Assembly (NCBI GenBank): GCA_031256615.1
Contig: JAIRQG010000034.1
Location: 1 to 7,191, forward strand
Reading direction: 5' to 3'
DNA: 7,191 nt
Source: Candidatus Methanoplasma sp.
GTDB lineage: Archaea; Thermoplasmatota; Thermoplasmata; Methanomassiliicoccales; Methanomethylophilaceae
Numbering within the stretch: position 1 is the stretch's first letter; each line of letters opens with the position of its first letter. The notes under the pieces are model-generated. The model was not told the origin of the DNA. It made no database searches and saw nothing but the letters and a program-made list of their open reading frames with translations. The translations under genes and the position numbers were made by a program. This document shows, in pieces, positions 1 to 6,090 of this stretch.

Positions 1-106
1 AGATTCCGCTTGGGAAGATACCGAGTATGTTCGTGATGAGCGCCAACACCAGCGCCAGCCCCATCATGAGAGCGCTGCTTGTCATAAATTTCAAAGCCAA
101 GCCCAT
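1..106 (-). CDS. Amino-terminal fragment of an unidentified membrane protein
   Basis: Only the first 35 codons lie in the window; the frame stays open to the left edge. Translation from the ATG at 106 gives a start (MGLALKFMTSSALMMGLALV) followed by more hydrophobic residues and then a turn-like NILGIFPSG, so residues 1-28 look like a first transmembrane helix or an uncleaved signal anchor. A second in-frame ATG at 85 (residue 8) is a possible alternative start. Support for a real gene is the hydrophobic pattern and a TATA-like element on the same strand centred about 24 bases upstream of the ATG, which would give a leaderless transcript. No Shine-Dalgarno is evident. The gene is divergent from the prenyltransferase operon. 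The family cannot be named from so short a piece. Confidence 0.5.
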   Translation of the reverse strand, partial: MGLALKFMTSSALMMGLALVLALITNILGIFPSGI

Positions 107-125
107 ATCTGCTGAACCCCGTTTG

Positions 126-135
126 TATATTTTAA
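126..135 (-). promoter_or_regulatory. TATA-box promoter of the left-edge membrane protein gene
   Basis: Read on the minus strand this is TTAAAATATA, a good archaeal box A. Its centre is about 24 bases before the ATG at 106, which places transcription initiation at or next to the start codon. The call rests on match and spacing only. Confidence 0.4.
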
Positions 136-225
136 GATGTTTGTGAAACTGGCTAATCTGGCATATGGAAATTATATCTACAGATGTATAGTTTGATGTG
201 CTTTCTGTATGAATTTTGTGCATAA

Positions 226-233
226 TCTAAATA
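226..233 (+). promoter_or_regulatory. TATA-box promoter of the prenyltransferase-methyltransferase operon
   Basis: TCTAAATA on the plus strand is one base from the archaeal box A consensus TTTAWATA. It is centred about 28 bases before the ATG at 258. The bases just before that ATG show no Shine-Dalgarno, so the transcript is probably leaderless. This spacing also argues for the ATG at 258 over the upstream in-frame TTG at 237, because the TTG would lie almost at the TATA box. Confidence 0.4.
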
Positions 234-257
234 GCATTGCGACTGTCACGGTATACA

Positions 258-1184
258 ATGGAAGACGTGAAATCGATAAGGCCGGGATGGTACAACGCAT
301 TCAGGCCGTGGTCGCTGCATGGAGCGGTTGTCCCTGTTCTCATCGGAGGAGCAGTGGCCTATGTCAACGGATACATGGTCTGGTGGATCTTCCTGATGGT
401 CTTGTTGTGCGGATGCCTGCTGCAGTCGGCGGCCAATCTCCTGAACACATACGGAGATTATGTCAAAGGGATCGACACCCTGGATACTGTTGAAAACAGA
501 TCAAGGTCGCCGGAATTGGTGACAGGAACGCTTAAACCGATGTCTGTTCTCCTGGCTGGTCTGGCATGTCTCGGGATAACGGCGCTTTGCGGGATAGTGT
601 TCATTTGGCACATAGGCTGGGGAATAATGATATTCGGGATACTCGGCATCGCCGGCGCAGGCCTGTATACCGTGGGGATCTCGTACAAGTACTACGCAAT
701 GGGGCTCATCAGCGTATTTTTCATGATGGGGATACTGATGCCCCTTGGCACATACTATGTGATGTCGGGGGAGATCTCGAACGAAGTGCTCCTTATGTCG
801 TTGCCGAACGCCTTCATAATAACGGCCGTCCTCAGCGGGAATGAGACAAGAGACTACCACGAGGATAAACGGGCAGGCGTCATGACGCTCTCTGGCTTTT
901 TTTCGTATAAAGGAAGCTTGAGGCTGTACATTGCTCTTAACGGCATTGCGTTCCCGATATTGCTGGTGCTTATAGCACTGCAGATAATCCCGTGGGCATG
1001 CGGCCTGGCGTTTCTTGCTCTCGCCGATATGTATATTCTGGCCATAAACTGGAGAGATACGCCGAACGATGAAAAGAAGAAGAGGCTTCTGGTCCCGCTC
1101 TCGTTCAGGATGAATTGGCATTTCGGGCTTCTTCTGGTAACGGGATACTTAATAGGGCAATATCTCATCGCGGGGGCTATCTGA
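258..1184 (+). CDS. UbiA-superfamily (MenA-like) polyprenyltransferase
   Basis: A 308-residue integral membrane protein that by family transfers an isoprenoid chain from a polyprenyl diphosphate to an aromatic or other acceptor. The start region WYNAFRPWSLHGAVVPVLIG (residues 11-30) is the MenA-type opening, in which RP precedes the first helix. The first Mg-diphosphate motif is NLLNTYGDYVKGID (60-73), with D67 and D73 present but the usual ND replaced by N63-T64. The second motif is NETRDYHEDKRAG (195-207), with D199 and D203. About eight or nine hydrophobic helices cover residues 22-305, as usual for the family, and the length is normal. The ATG was chosen over TTG 237 because the MenA-like region begins right after it and the TATA spacing fits. 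The stop overlaps the start of the methyltransferase by one base. The acceptor is unknown: a naphthoquinone, phenazine or other ring is possible, and the pairing argues against a pure membrane-lipid (DGGGP synthase) role. Confidence 0.85.
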   Translation: MEDVKSIRPGWYNAFRPWSLHGAVVPVLIGGAVAYVNGYMVWWIFLMVLLCGCLLQSAANLLNTYGDYVKGIDTLDTVENRSRSPELVTGTLKPMSVLLAGLACLGITALCGIVFIWHIGWGIMIFGILGIAGAGLYTVGISYKYYAMGLISVFFMMGILMPLGTYYVMSGEISNEVLLMSLPNAFIITAVLSGNETRDYHEDKRAGVMTLSGFFSYKGSLRLYIALNGIAFPILLVLIALQIIPWACGLAFLALADMYILAINWRDTPNDEKKKRLLVPLSFRMNWHFGLLLVTGYLIGQYLIAGAI

Positions 1185-1939
1185 TGAGCGAGGAAACCAA
1201 ACCCAACGGTACCCAGTTCGAGGGCAAAGAAGAGTATGTGAAGGATGTTTTCACAGAGATCGCGTCATACTATGATGAAATGAACGATCTGATGTCAATG
1301 GGCATGATCAAAGGATGGCATAAATTCATGATGAAAAAGGCCGGCGACATCATATCAAAAAGGTGCTTGGACATCGGGACCGGAACTGGAGAGATCGCAT
1401 TCCTCCTTTCTGAGAACGCCGGAAAGGACGGCGAGGTCTACGGAGTGGACATCACCCCGAAGATGCTGGAGTATGCAGAGGCCAAAATGGGAAGGATGAA
1501 TCTGCCCAGACCGGTCATTTTTGAGGTGGGAGACGCTTTAGCTTTGAGGTTCGGGAATGATTCTTTTGATATTGTGACCTCCGGCTATATGCTGCGCAAT
1601 GTCACGGACATTCAGAAGGCAATAGACGAGATGCACAGGGTCCTCAGGCCCGGCGGGAGGGCGGTCGTCGCGGAACTCTCGAAACCTAAGAACAGAGTGG
1701 TCAGGTTCTTTTATGAGCTGTATATGAAACACAGAGTGTACTGGCTTGGAAGAAAATATGATAAAGGCAAATCCATCGACGGGAAGTATTCCGCATATGA
1801 GTGGCTGTCATCATCCGTGGAGGGGTTCCCAAGCGGAAAAGACATAACGGACAAATTCCTGAAAGCGGGGTTTGCGGAAGCACATTATTTCGTTAAATCG
1901 ATGGGCGCGGTGAACATATATCTCGGAATAAAGAAGTGA
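1184..1939 (+). CDS. ubiE: UbiE/MenG-family SAM-dependent C-methyltransferase
   Basis: A 251-residue soluble class I methyltransferase expected to C-methylate the ring of a prenylated redox lipid. The first UbiE signature is visible at residues 30-46 (YDEMNDLMSMGMIKGWH). SAM motif I is DIGTGTGE (63-70) and the acidic residue ending strand 2 is D89. GDAL at 116-119 follows, then an LRNV loop at 137-140, where many relatives have GLRNV and this protein has MLRNV. The second signature RVLRPGGRAVVAELS is at 152-166. Length matches the family. The ATG overlaps the stop of the prenyltransferase gene as TGATG, so the pair is almost certainly co-transcribed and translationally coupled, which argues that both act on the same lipid. 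A longer in-frame start at 1115 lies inside the prenyltransferase gene and adds no family sequence. The exact substrate cannot be read from the sequence. Confidence 0.87.
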   Translation: MSEETKPNGTQFEGKEEYVKDVFTEIASYYDEMNDLMSMGMIKGWHKFMMKKAGDIISKRCLDIGTGTGEIAFLLSENAGKDGEVYGVDITPKMLEYAEAKMGRMNLPRPVIFEVGDALALRFGNDSFDIVTSGYMLRNVTDIQKAIDEMHRVLRPGGRAVVAELSKPKNRVVRFFYELYMKHRVYWLGRKYDKGKSIDGKYSAYEWLSSSVEGFPSGKDITDKFLKAGFAEAHYFVKSMGAVNIYLGIKK

Positions 1940-1952
1940 GCCGCGGCTCACT
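1935..1952. terminator. Perfect palindrome between convergent genes, probable bidirectional terminator
   Basis: AGTGAGCCGCGGCTCACT is an 18-base perfect dyad. It holds both stop codons: TGA of the methyltransferase at 1937-1939 and, on the other strand, TGA of the aminopeptidase at 1950-1948. After a one-pair mismatch, three more pairs extend it (1931-1933 with 1954-1956). Downstream of the dyad the plus strand reads CTCCTTCTC and the minus strand TTCTTTATTCC, so both directions are only moderately pyrimidine-rich. The dyad is seen directly; termination is inferred. Confidence 0.45.
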
Positions 1953-3360
1953 CCTTCTCAAGTTTGCTGCTGTAGAATGCGAATATGGCCTTGTACAGCA
2001 GATATACGTCCGTTTTGGAGGTCACTTCGAACGGCGAGTGCATGGATAACACCGGCACACCCATGTCGACGGTGTCCAGATTGTGAACGGAGATATCAGC
2101 TGCGATGGTGCCTCCGCCGCCGATATCGACCTTTCCGAGCTCCCCGACCTGCCACGGTACCTTCGCATCATCCAATATCTTTCTGAGGAAGCTCATCGTC
2201 TCCGCAGAAGCATCGTTGGTGGAATACTTCCCTCTGCTTCCGGTGTATTTAGAAACGACCGGTCCGCGGTTCAGGAACGAACAGTTGCTCCTCTCGAACA
2301 CGTCTCCGAATGCAGGATCTATCGCGGCGTTGACATCGCACGATAAACATACGGATCTCCTGAGCACGTGGCGTACCTGAAGCCCGTATGCGGACACAAA
2401 ATCCTCAAGAAAGTCCCTGAAGAAGAAGGACCTCATTCCGGTATTCCCGTCAGAACCTGTCTCTTCCTTATCAGCAAATATTGTTACCGTTGTGAATTCC
2501 GGTTCTTTGCACTCGATCTCCGCCATGAAATTGGCAAAAGCGCATGCGCTGTCGTCTTGTCCATACGCGCCGATCATCGACCTGTCGAGACCGACGTCTA
2601 TCGGCCTGAACGCCGGAACGGCGCACAGCTCCGCTGTCAGGAAATCTTTCTCGGTGACGCCGTATTTTTCGAACAGTATGTTCATTATGTTCAGCTTCAC
2701 TTTGCCGGATACTTTCTCATCCTTGAACGGCCAGCATCCCACAAGTATGTTCAGCTGCTCCCCTTCGATGACCTCTGCTGCCGGCTTCTTCATCTGGTTC
2801 ATAGCCAGGTGCGGGAGCAGGTCCGTTACGCAGAAGACCGGGTCCCCTTCCTCCTCTCCGATGTTGACCTTTACTGTTTTTCCGTTTGTCAGCAGGATGA
2901 CGCCGTGCAGGGAAAGCGGGATCGCGGCCCACTGATACTTCTTTATTCCGCCGTAGTAGTGCGTTTTGAAGTATGCCATGTCCGTGTCTTCAAAGAGCGG
3001 ATTCGGCTTGAAATCAAGTCTCGGACTGTCGGTGTGGCTCACTCCCACCCTCAGACCGTCCGCTATCGGCCTTTTTCCAACTGTCACCATGATCAGGGCC
3101 TTATCGCGGTTGTTCATGTAGAATTTGCTTCCGGGAGAATATTTTTTCCCGATGTGGAATTCTTTGTAGCCTTTTTTCTTTAAGATAGGGACAGCATAAT
3201 CCAGGACCTCTCTTTCCGTTTTGTTGCACAGGAATCTCTTGTACTCTTCACAGAAGACATCGGCCTCTCCGAGAAGAGAGCCGTCGGTTTCCCCGATGTT
3301 AATGGATCTCATCAGAAGTTTCTCTTCCAATTTCTGCCCGTCGCTCTTTTTTTCTGCCAT
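1948..3360 (-). CDS. M18-family zinc aminopeptidase
   Basis: A 470-residue cytoplasmic metallopeptidase that removes N-terminal residues from peptides and works with two metal ions, usually zinc, in a large homo-oligomer. Visible motifs in order: VSHTDSPRLD with metal ligands H109 and D111; the GGIKKYQW segment at 137-144; GQDDSACAF with the bridging D269 or D270; DKEETGSDG with the catalytic-base and ligand pair E299/E300; SCDVNAAIDP with D342; and MHSPFEV with H441. All expected ligands are present and the length is typical, so the enzyme should be active. The ATG at 3360 is preceded by no clear Shine-Dalgarno. A further in-frame ATG at residue 17 is less likely because the protein reads naturally from the first. 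The gene lies 52 bases after the efflux ATPase on the same strand with no obvious terminator between them, so read-through is possible. A weak TATA-like CATAAGTATT (3407-3416) could give it its own promoter. Confidence 0.9.
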   Translation of the reverse strand: MAEKKSDGQKLEEKLLMRSINIGETDGSLLGEADVFCEEYKRFLCNKTEREVLDYAVPILKKKGYKEFHIGKKYSPGSKFYMNNRDKALIMVTVGKRPIADGLRVGVSHTDSPRLDFKPNPLFEDTDMAYFKTHYYGGIKKYQWAAIPLSLHGVILLTNGKTVKVNIGEEEGDPVFCVTDLLPHLAMNQMKKPAAEVIEGEQLNILVGCWPFKDEKVSGKVKLNIMNILFEKYGVTEKDFLTAELCAVPAFRPIDVGLDRSMIGAYGQDDSACAFANFMAEIECKEPEFTTVTIFADKEETGSDGNTGMRSFFFRDFLEDFVSAYGLQVRHVLRRSVCLSCDVNAAIDPAFGDVFERSNCSFLNRGPVVSKYTGSRGKYSTNDASAETMSFLRKILDDAKVPWQVGELGKVDIGGGGTIAADISVHNLDTVDMGVPVLSMHSPFEVTSKTDVYLLYKAIFAFYSSKLEKE

Positions 3361-3412
3361 AATACCCTAATCCATCGCTGATTACTTGATTCTTGTGCAG
3401 GTATCTGAATAC

Positions 3413-5275
3413 TTATGACTCCAACGCTTTAAGCTGAGCCGTCAGCTTCGACGTTCTCAGCGTTCTTATGGAGTTCATTATCGCTATGACGGCTACGCCG
3501 ACATCCGCAAAGACAGCCTCCACTAATGTTATGTAGCCAAGTGCCCCGAGTGCCAGGAACAGTATTTTGATCCCGATGGCAAACACGATGTTCTCGATGG
3601 ATATAGCCCGGGTCTTCTTCGCTATCATAATGGCGATGGGGACCTTTGACGGCATATCATCCATTATAACAATGTCTGCTGCCTCGATCGCCGCATCGGA
3701 ACCCATGGCGCCCATGGCGATGCCTACGTCGGAACGTGCCAGAGAAGGCGCGTCGTTTATTCCGTCCCCCACAAAAGAGACGGACTTCCCTTCGGATAAC
3801 AGCTGCTCGACGATCCTGATCTTGTCTGCCGGAAGAAGGTCCGTGTAGACCGTGTCTATGCCCAGCGATCCCGCGACGTGTTTTCCCACTGTGCCAACGT
3901 CGCCTGTGAGCATCGCAACGTCCTTTATGCCCGCATCTTTCAGCATCGAGACAGCAGGTGCGGAATCATATCTGATGCGGTCCGATATCACGAGACATCC
4001 TTTGTAGACCCCGTCGACGCTGACGTATATTATGGTCCCGAACTCGCTGGACCTCTCAAAGACGACGCCTGCCTCGGAGAGGAGGGATTCGTTCCCTACC
4101 AGTACTTTGTGTCCTTCCACCTCGGCCGCGACCCCTTTGCCTGCGATCTCCTCGACGGCACCTACCGCCGATCCGTCGATCTCTTTCCCATACGCTTCCC
4201 TCACGCTTACAGCGATAGGATGGTTCGAATGGAACTCGGCATAAGCGGCGGCCTTCAGCAGGTCCTCTTCCCCGATACCGTTCGGTGTTATCTTCTCAAC
4301 ATTGAACGTTCCCTCCGTAAGAGTGCCGGTCTTATCGAACACGACCGTGTCCACGCCCGCAAGGGCCTCCAGATAGTTGCCTCCTTTCACAAGTATCCCC
4401 ATGCGCGATGCGCCGCCTATCCCTCCGAAGAAAGCCAGCGGTATCGAGATCACCAAAGCGCAGGGGCATGATATCACCAAGAATGTAAGCGCCCTGTAGA
4501 TCCATACTTCGAACGAAGCGCTCAATAACAGCGGGGGGATGACCGCAAGAAGGAGTGCGGAAAGAACAACGACCGGAGTATAATATCTGGCGAACTTTGT
4601 CACAAAGCTCTCCGATTTGGACTTCGCTCCGTATGCATCCTCGATCATGCTGATGATGCGGGAAGCTGTCGAGTCTGCGTATAGAGATGTTACCCGGACG
4701 GTAAGGACGCCGTTGGTGGATATGCATCCGCTCAGCACTGAATCGCCGACAGATGCCCTCCTCGGAACGGATTCCCCCGTTATAGATGATGTGTCGACCA
4801 TCGATGACCCTTCGGCGATGGTTCCGTCAAGCGGGATCCTCTCTCCCGGCCTGACGAGGATCAGGTCGCCGATGCGCACATCCTCCGGCCCCGATATGAT
4901 GACCTCCCCGTCCCTGAGAAGATTCACGCTCTCCGGCAAGAGGTCCGTGAGCGAAGATATCGATCTTCTTGAGCGGTCCACCGCGTATTTCTCAAATAGT
5001 TCACCGACCTGATAGAACAGAAGGATCGCTATGCCTTCAGGGGCCTCTCCTATGGCAAAGGCACCCAAGGACGCTACCGTCATTAAGAAGTTCTCATCAA
5101 ACGGCTGTCTGTAATATATCGCTTTCAAAAAGCGGATGAATACCGGGTATCCGATCACAACATATGCTGCAGCGAATATTGCCAGCTTGACGATCTCATC
5201 GACATCTGCGAGCACACCTATCCCAAGCAATATGCCAGAGGCGACGATCCTTGTTATCGTGGTTGCTCCGAACAA
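3413..5275 (-). CDS. cadA: P1B-type heavy-metal efflux ATPase (Zn/Cd/Pb class, CadA/ZntA-like) lacking its own HMA domain
   Basis: A 620-residue polytopic membrane pump that exports soft divalent metals using ATP. Landmarks: DENFLMTVASLGAFAIGE (60-77), as in CadA; actuator TGES 166-169; transmembrane SCPCAL with C270 and C272; phosphorylation site D314 in DKTGTLTEG; HP of the nucleotide domain at 352-353; TGD 457-459; and GDGINDAP 503-510. K570 in IGIK and D591 in FADVG of the last two helices are marks of the Zn/Cd/Pb (P1B-2) class rather than the Cu/Ag class. The protein begins straight at the first helix, whereas CadA/ZntA relatives of about 700 residues start with an HMA domain; here that domain is the separate upstream gene. 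The only suitable start is TTG at 5275, one base after the HMA stop, with GAAGGG six bases before it. The nearby ATG at 5280 is out of frame and closes after eight codons. The family is certain; the exact metal is inferred. Confidence 0.92.
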   Translation of the reverse strand: MFGATTITRIVASGILLGIGVLADVDEIVKLAIFAAAYVVIGYPVFIRFLKAIYYRQPFDENFLMTVASLGAFAIGEAPEGIAILLFYQVGELFEKYAVDRSRRSISSLTDLLPESVNLLRDGEVIISGPEDVRIGDLILVRPGERIPLDGTIAEGSSMVDTSSITGESVPRRASVGDSVLSGCISTNGVLTVRVTSLYADSTASRIISMIEDAYGAKSKSESFVTKFARYYTPVVVLSALLLAVIPPLLLSASFEVWIYRALTFLVISCPCALVISIPLAFFGGIGGASRMGILVKGGNYLEALAGVDTVVFDKTGTLTEGTFNVEKITPNGIGEEDLLKAAAYAEFHSNHPIAVSVREAYGKEIDGSAVGAVEEIAGKGVAAEVEGHKVLVGNESLLSEAGVVFERSSEFGTIIYVSVDGVYKGCLVISDRIRYDSAPAVSMLKDAGIKDVAMLTGDVGTVGKHVAGSLGIDTVYTDLLPADKIRIVEQLLSEGKSVSFVGDGINDAPSLARSDVGIAMGAMGSDAAIEAADIVIMDDMPSKVPIAIMIAKKTRAISIENIVFAIGIKILFLALGALGYITLVEAVFADVGVAVIAIMNSIRTLRTSKLTAQLKALES

Positions 5276-5276
5276 A

Positions 5277-5504
5277 TCATTCCCTTCTTAGTTTAACGTC
5301 CGGTTCGATCCTTTTGACAGCTTTTTCGATCATCGGTTCTATCCTTTCGAACTCTGCCTCATCCGCCTCGAACGTCAGCCGCTGGGTCATGAAAACTACC
5401 TTTGCCGAGACCACACCCTCTATCTTATTCACTGCGACCTCTATCTTCGCCGCGCATGCGGCACAGCAGAGGTTGTTCAGCCTGTACGTGTATCTGATTC
5501 TCAT
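5277..5504 (-). CDS. Free-standing HMA-domain heavy-metal-binding protein
   Basis: A 75-residue protein with one ferredoxin-like HMA domain. The metal loop is LCCAACAAKIE (residues 12-22); C14 and C17 align with the usual CxxC, and C13 replaces the aspartate common in CadA/ZntA relatives (DCxxC). The rest (EGVVSAKVVFMTQRLTF, 29-45) matches the HMA pattern of the Zn/Cd ATPase group, and the segment IEPDVKL near the end is as found just before the first helix of such ATPases. It probably binds Zn, Cd or Pb and delivers it to, or regulates, the pump encoded next. The ATG overlaps the repressor stop as ATGA, and a GGGGGA stretch lies just upstream. The TGA is followed after one base by the TTG of the ATPase in the +1 frame. 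It may be a true split subunit, or the amino-terminal part of an ATPase broken by a frameshift. Confidence 0.85.
   Translation of the reverse strand: MRIRYTYRLNNLCCAACAAKIEVAVNKIEGVVSAKVVFMTQRLTFEADEAEFERIEPMIEKAVKRIEPDVKLRRE
5282..5287 (-). promoter_or_regulatory. Probable ribosome binding site for the TTG start of the ATPase
   Basis: GAAGGG on the minus strand lies six bases before the TTG at 5275, inside the last codons of the HMA gene. It supports initiation, or re-initiation after the HMA stop, at TTG. It could equally help a frameshift at this spot. Confidence 0.35.
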
Positions 5505-5860
5505 TCCCCCATATGTTCCAGTGTTATGTCCAGCAGAGTCTTGACATGGTGGTCGTCAAGAGAATAATAGATATTCCTGCCGTCTCTTCTTGCCTTTACC
5601 AGATGCGCCTGCCTGAGCGTTTTCAATTGATGCGATACCGCAGACACCGACATTCCGAGGATTTCCGATATGCAGCAGACACATACCTCTCGGTCCCATA
5701 TCGCCAGCAGTATCTTCAGGCGTGTGGGGTCGGAAAGGGTCTTGAAAAGGTCGGACAGCCCGTTCAGGGTAACTTCATCCGGCAGTTTGCGGTGTGCATC
5801 CTCGATGATGCTTTCGTGCTCCTTTGCGCTGTGGCCTGTTTCGTGCTTCATTGGCATCAC
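5501..5860 (-). CDS. ArsR/SmtB-family metal-sensing repressor (CadC/SmtB-like)
   Basis: A 119-residue winged-helix repressor. LSDLFKTLSDPTRLKILLAI (35-54) is the classic ArsR start, ISEILGMSVSAVSHQLKTLR (64-83) is the recognition helix-turn-helix, and ARRDGRNIYYSL (90-101) is the wing. The alpha-5 metal site is intact as D103-x-H105-x10-H116-x2-E119, the SmtB/CzrA zinc arrangement, with E119 the last residue. The alpha-3 box reads EVCVCC (C60, C62, C63), where relatives have CVCD, so a second thiolate-rich site is possible. Codons 1, 2 and 4 are GTG (5860), ATG (5857) and ATG (5851); the ATG at 5857 is the likeliest true start, and numbering here counts from the GTG. It is the first gene of the efflux operon, overlapping the HMA gene by four bases. 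An operator dyad over the predicted transcription start implies autoregulation, with release upon Zn, Cd or a similar metal. Confidence 0.92.
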   Translation of the reverse strand: MMPMKHETGHSAKEHESIIEDAHRKLPDEVTLNGLSDLFKTLSDPTRLKILLAIWDREVCVCCISEILGMSVSAVSHQLKTLRQAHLVKARRDGRNIYYSLDDHHVKTLLDITLEHMGE

Positions 5861-5877
5861 ATATTTGAATATTTGAA
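5861..5877. repeat. Tandem ATATTTGAA half-sites at the repressor start
   Basis: ATATTTGAA occurs at 5861-5869 and again at 5869-5877, sharing one base. The second copy is the left arm of the operator dyad. The first copy abuts the repressor start codon and could be an extra half-site that pairs with the same right arm. Seen directly; function inferred. Confidence 0.5.
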
Positions 5878-5892
5878 CAAGTACTCAAATAT
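5869..5892. promoter_or_regulatory. ArsR/SmtB-type operator of the metal efflux operon
   Basis: The arms ATATTTGA (5869-5876) and TCAAATAT (5885-5892) are a perfect 8-base inverted repeat with eight bases between. The core reads TGAACA, two bases, TACTCA, which closely follows the 12-2-12 operator pattern known for SmtB, CadC and CzrA. Its centre (5880/5881) coincides with the start site predicted from the TATA box at 5902-5909, so bound repressor should block polymerase loading directly. Confidence 0.75.
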
Positions 5893-5901
5893 CATCATTT
5901 G

Positions 5902-5916
5902 ATTTAATAGTTTCTG
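5902..5916 (-). promoter_or_regulatory. BRE/TATA promoter of the metal efflux operon
   Basis: On the minus strand, CAGAAAC (BRE-like, 5916-5910) is followed at once by TATTAAAT (box A, 5909-5902). A start site about 25 bases downstream falls near 5880, at the operator centre, leaving a leader of roughly 20 bases before the ATG at 5857. Confidence 0.55.
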
Positions 5917-6051
5917 TCACAGGACCACATAGCAGGATCGAAGCTGCCACTCTTCTTTTTCCTCTGCTGCTGCGCCACAGATGGGTAAAGAAAAAAAGCT
6001 GTACCCCCTCTGCCAGATGTGTTTTTTCATACGATTTATAGGCTTGTTTAT

Positions 6052-6065
6052 GAAAAATTTTAAAT
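6052..6065 (+). promoter_or_regulatory. BRE/TATA promoter of the DUF1508 gene
   Basis: GAAAAA (purine-rich BRE) followed by TTTTAAAT (box A) is centred about 30 bases before the GTG at 6091. The spacing supports a leaderless or nearly leaderless mRNA and so supports the GTG as the true start. Confidence 0.55.
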
Positions 6066-6090
6066 GTAATCTGCAAGATGTGTATACAGG

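Noticed and set aside
237..257. Upstream in-frame TTG start of the prenyltransferase
   Set aside because: It lies next to the predicted TATA box and adds residues not seen in the family; the ATG at 258 fits a leaderless start better.
501..1121. Minus-strand open frame of 206 codons opposite the prenyltransferase
   Set aside because: Composition is shadow-like (many His, Arg, Tyr, Pro) and the other strand codes for a clear UbiA protein.
2368..3183. Long plus-strand open frame of 271 codons opposite the aminopeptidase
   Set aside because: It is antisense to a gene with all M18 motifs; its translation is rich in Arg, Cys, His and Tyr in no family pattern.
3401..3412. GTATCTGAATAC as a hairpin terminator of the ATPase gene
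   Set aside because: Only four pairs form and no T-tract follows on the minus strand.
3878..4471. Plus-strand open frame of 197 codons opposite the ATPase
   Set aside because: It lies wholly opposite the P-type ATPase core motifs and shows no recognisable domain, promoter or ribosome binding site.
5254..5280. ATG at 5280 overlapping the HMA stop, as a start for the ATPase
   Set aside because: It is in a different frame from the ATPase and reaches a stop after eight codons.
5890..5900. ATGATGA on the minus strand as a box C of a C/D guide RNA
   Set aside because: No CUGA box D at a suitable distance follows; the downstream bases are the operator and the repressor start.
5885..6076. Minus-strand 63-codon frame in the intergenic region between the repressor and DUF1508 genes
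   Set aside because: No family pattern, no ribosome binding site, and it covers the operator, both promoters and the T-tract, so it is more likely non-coding.
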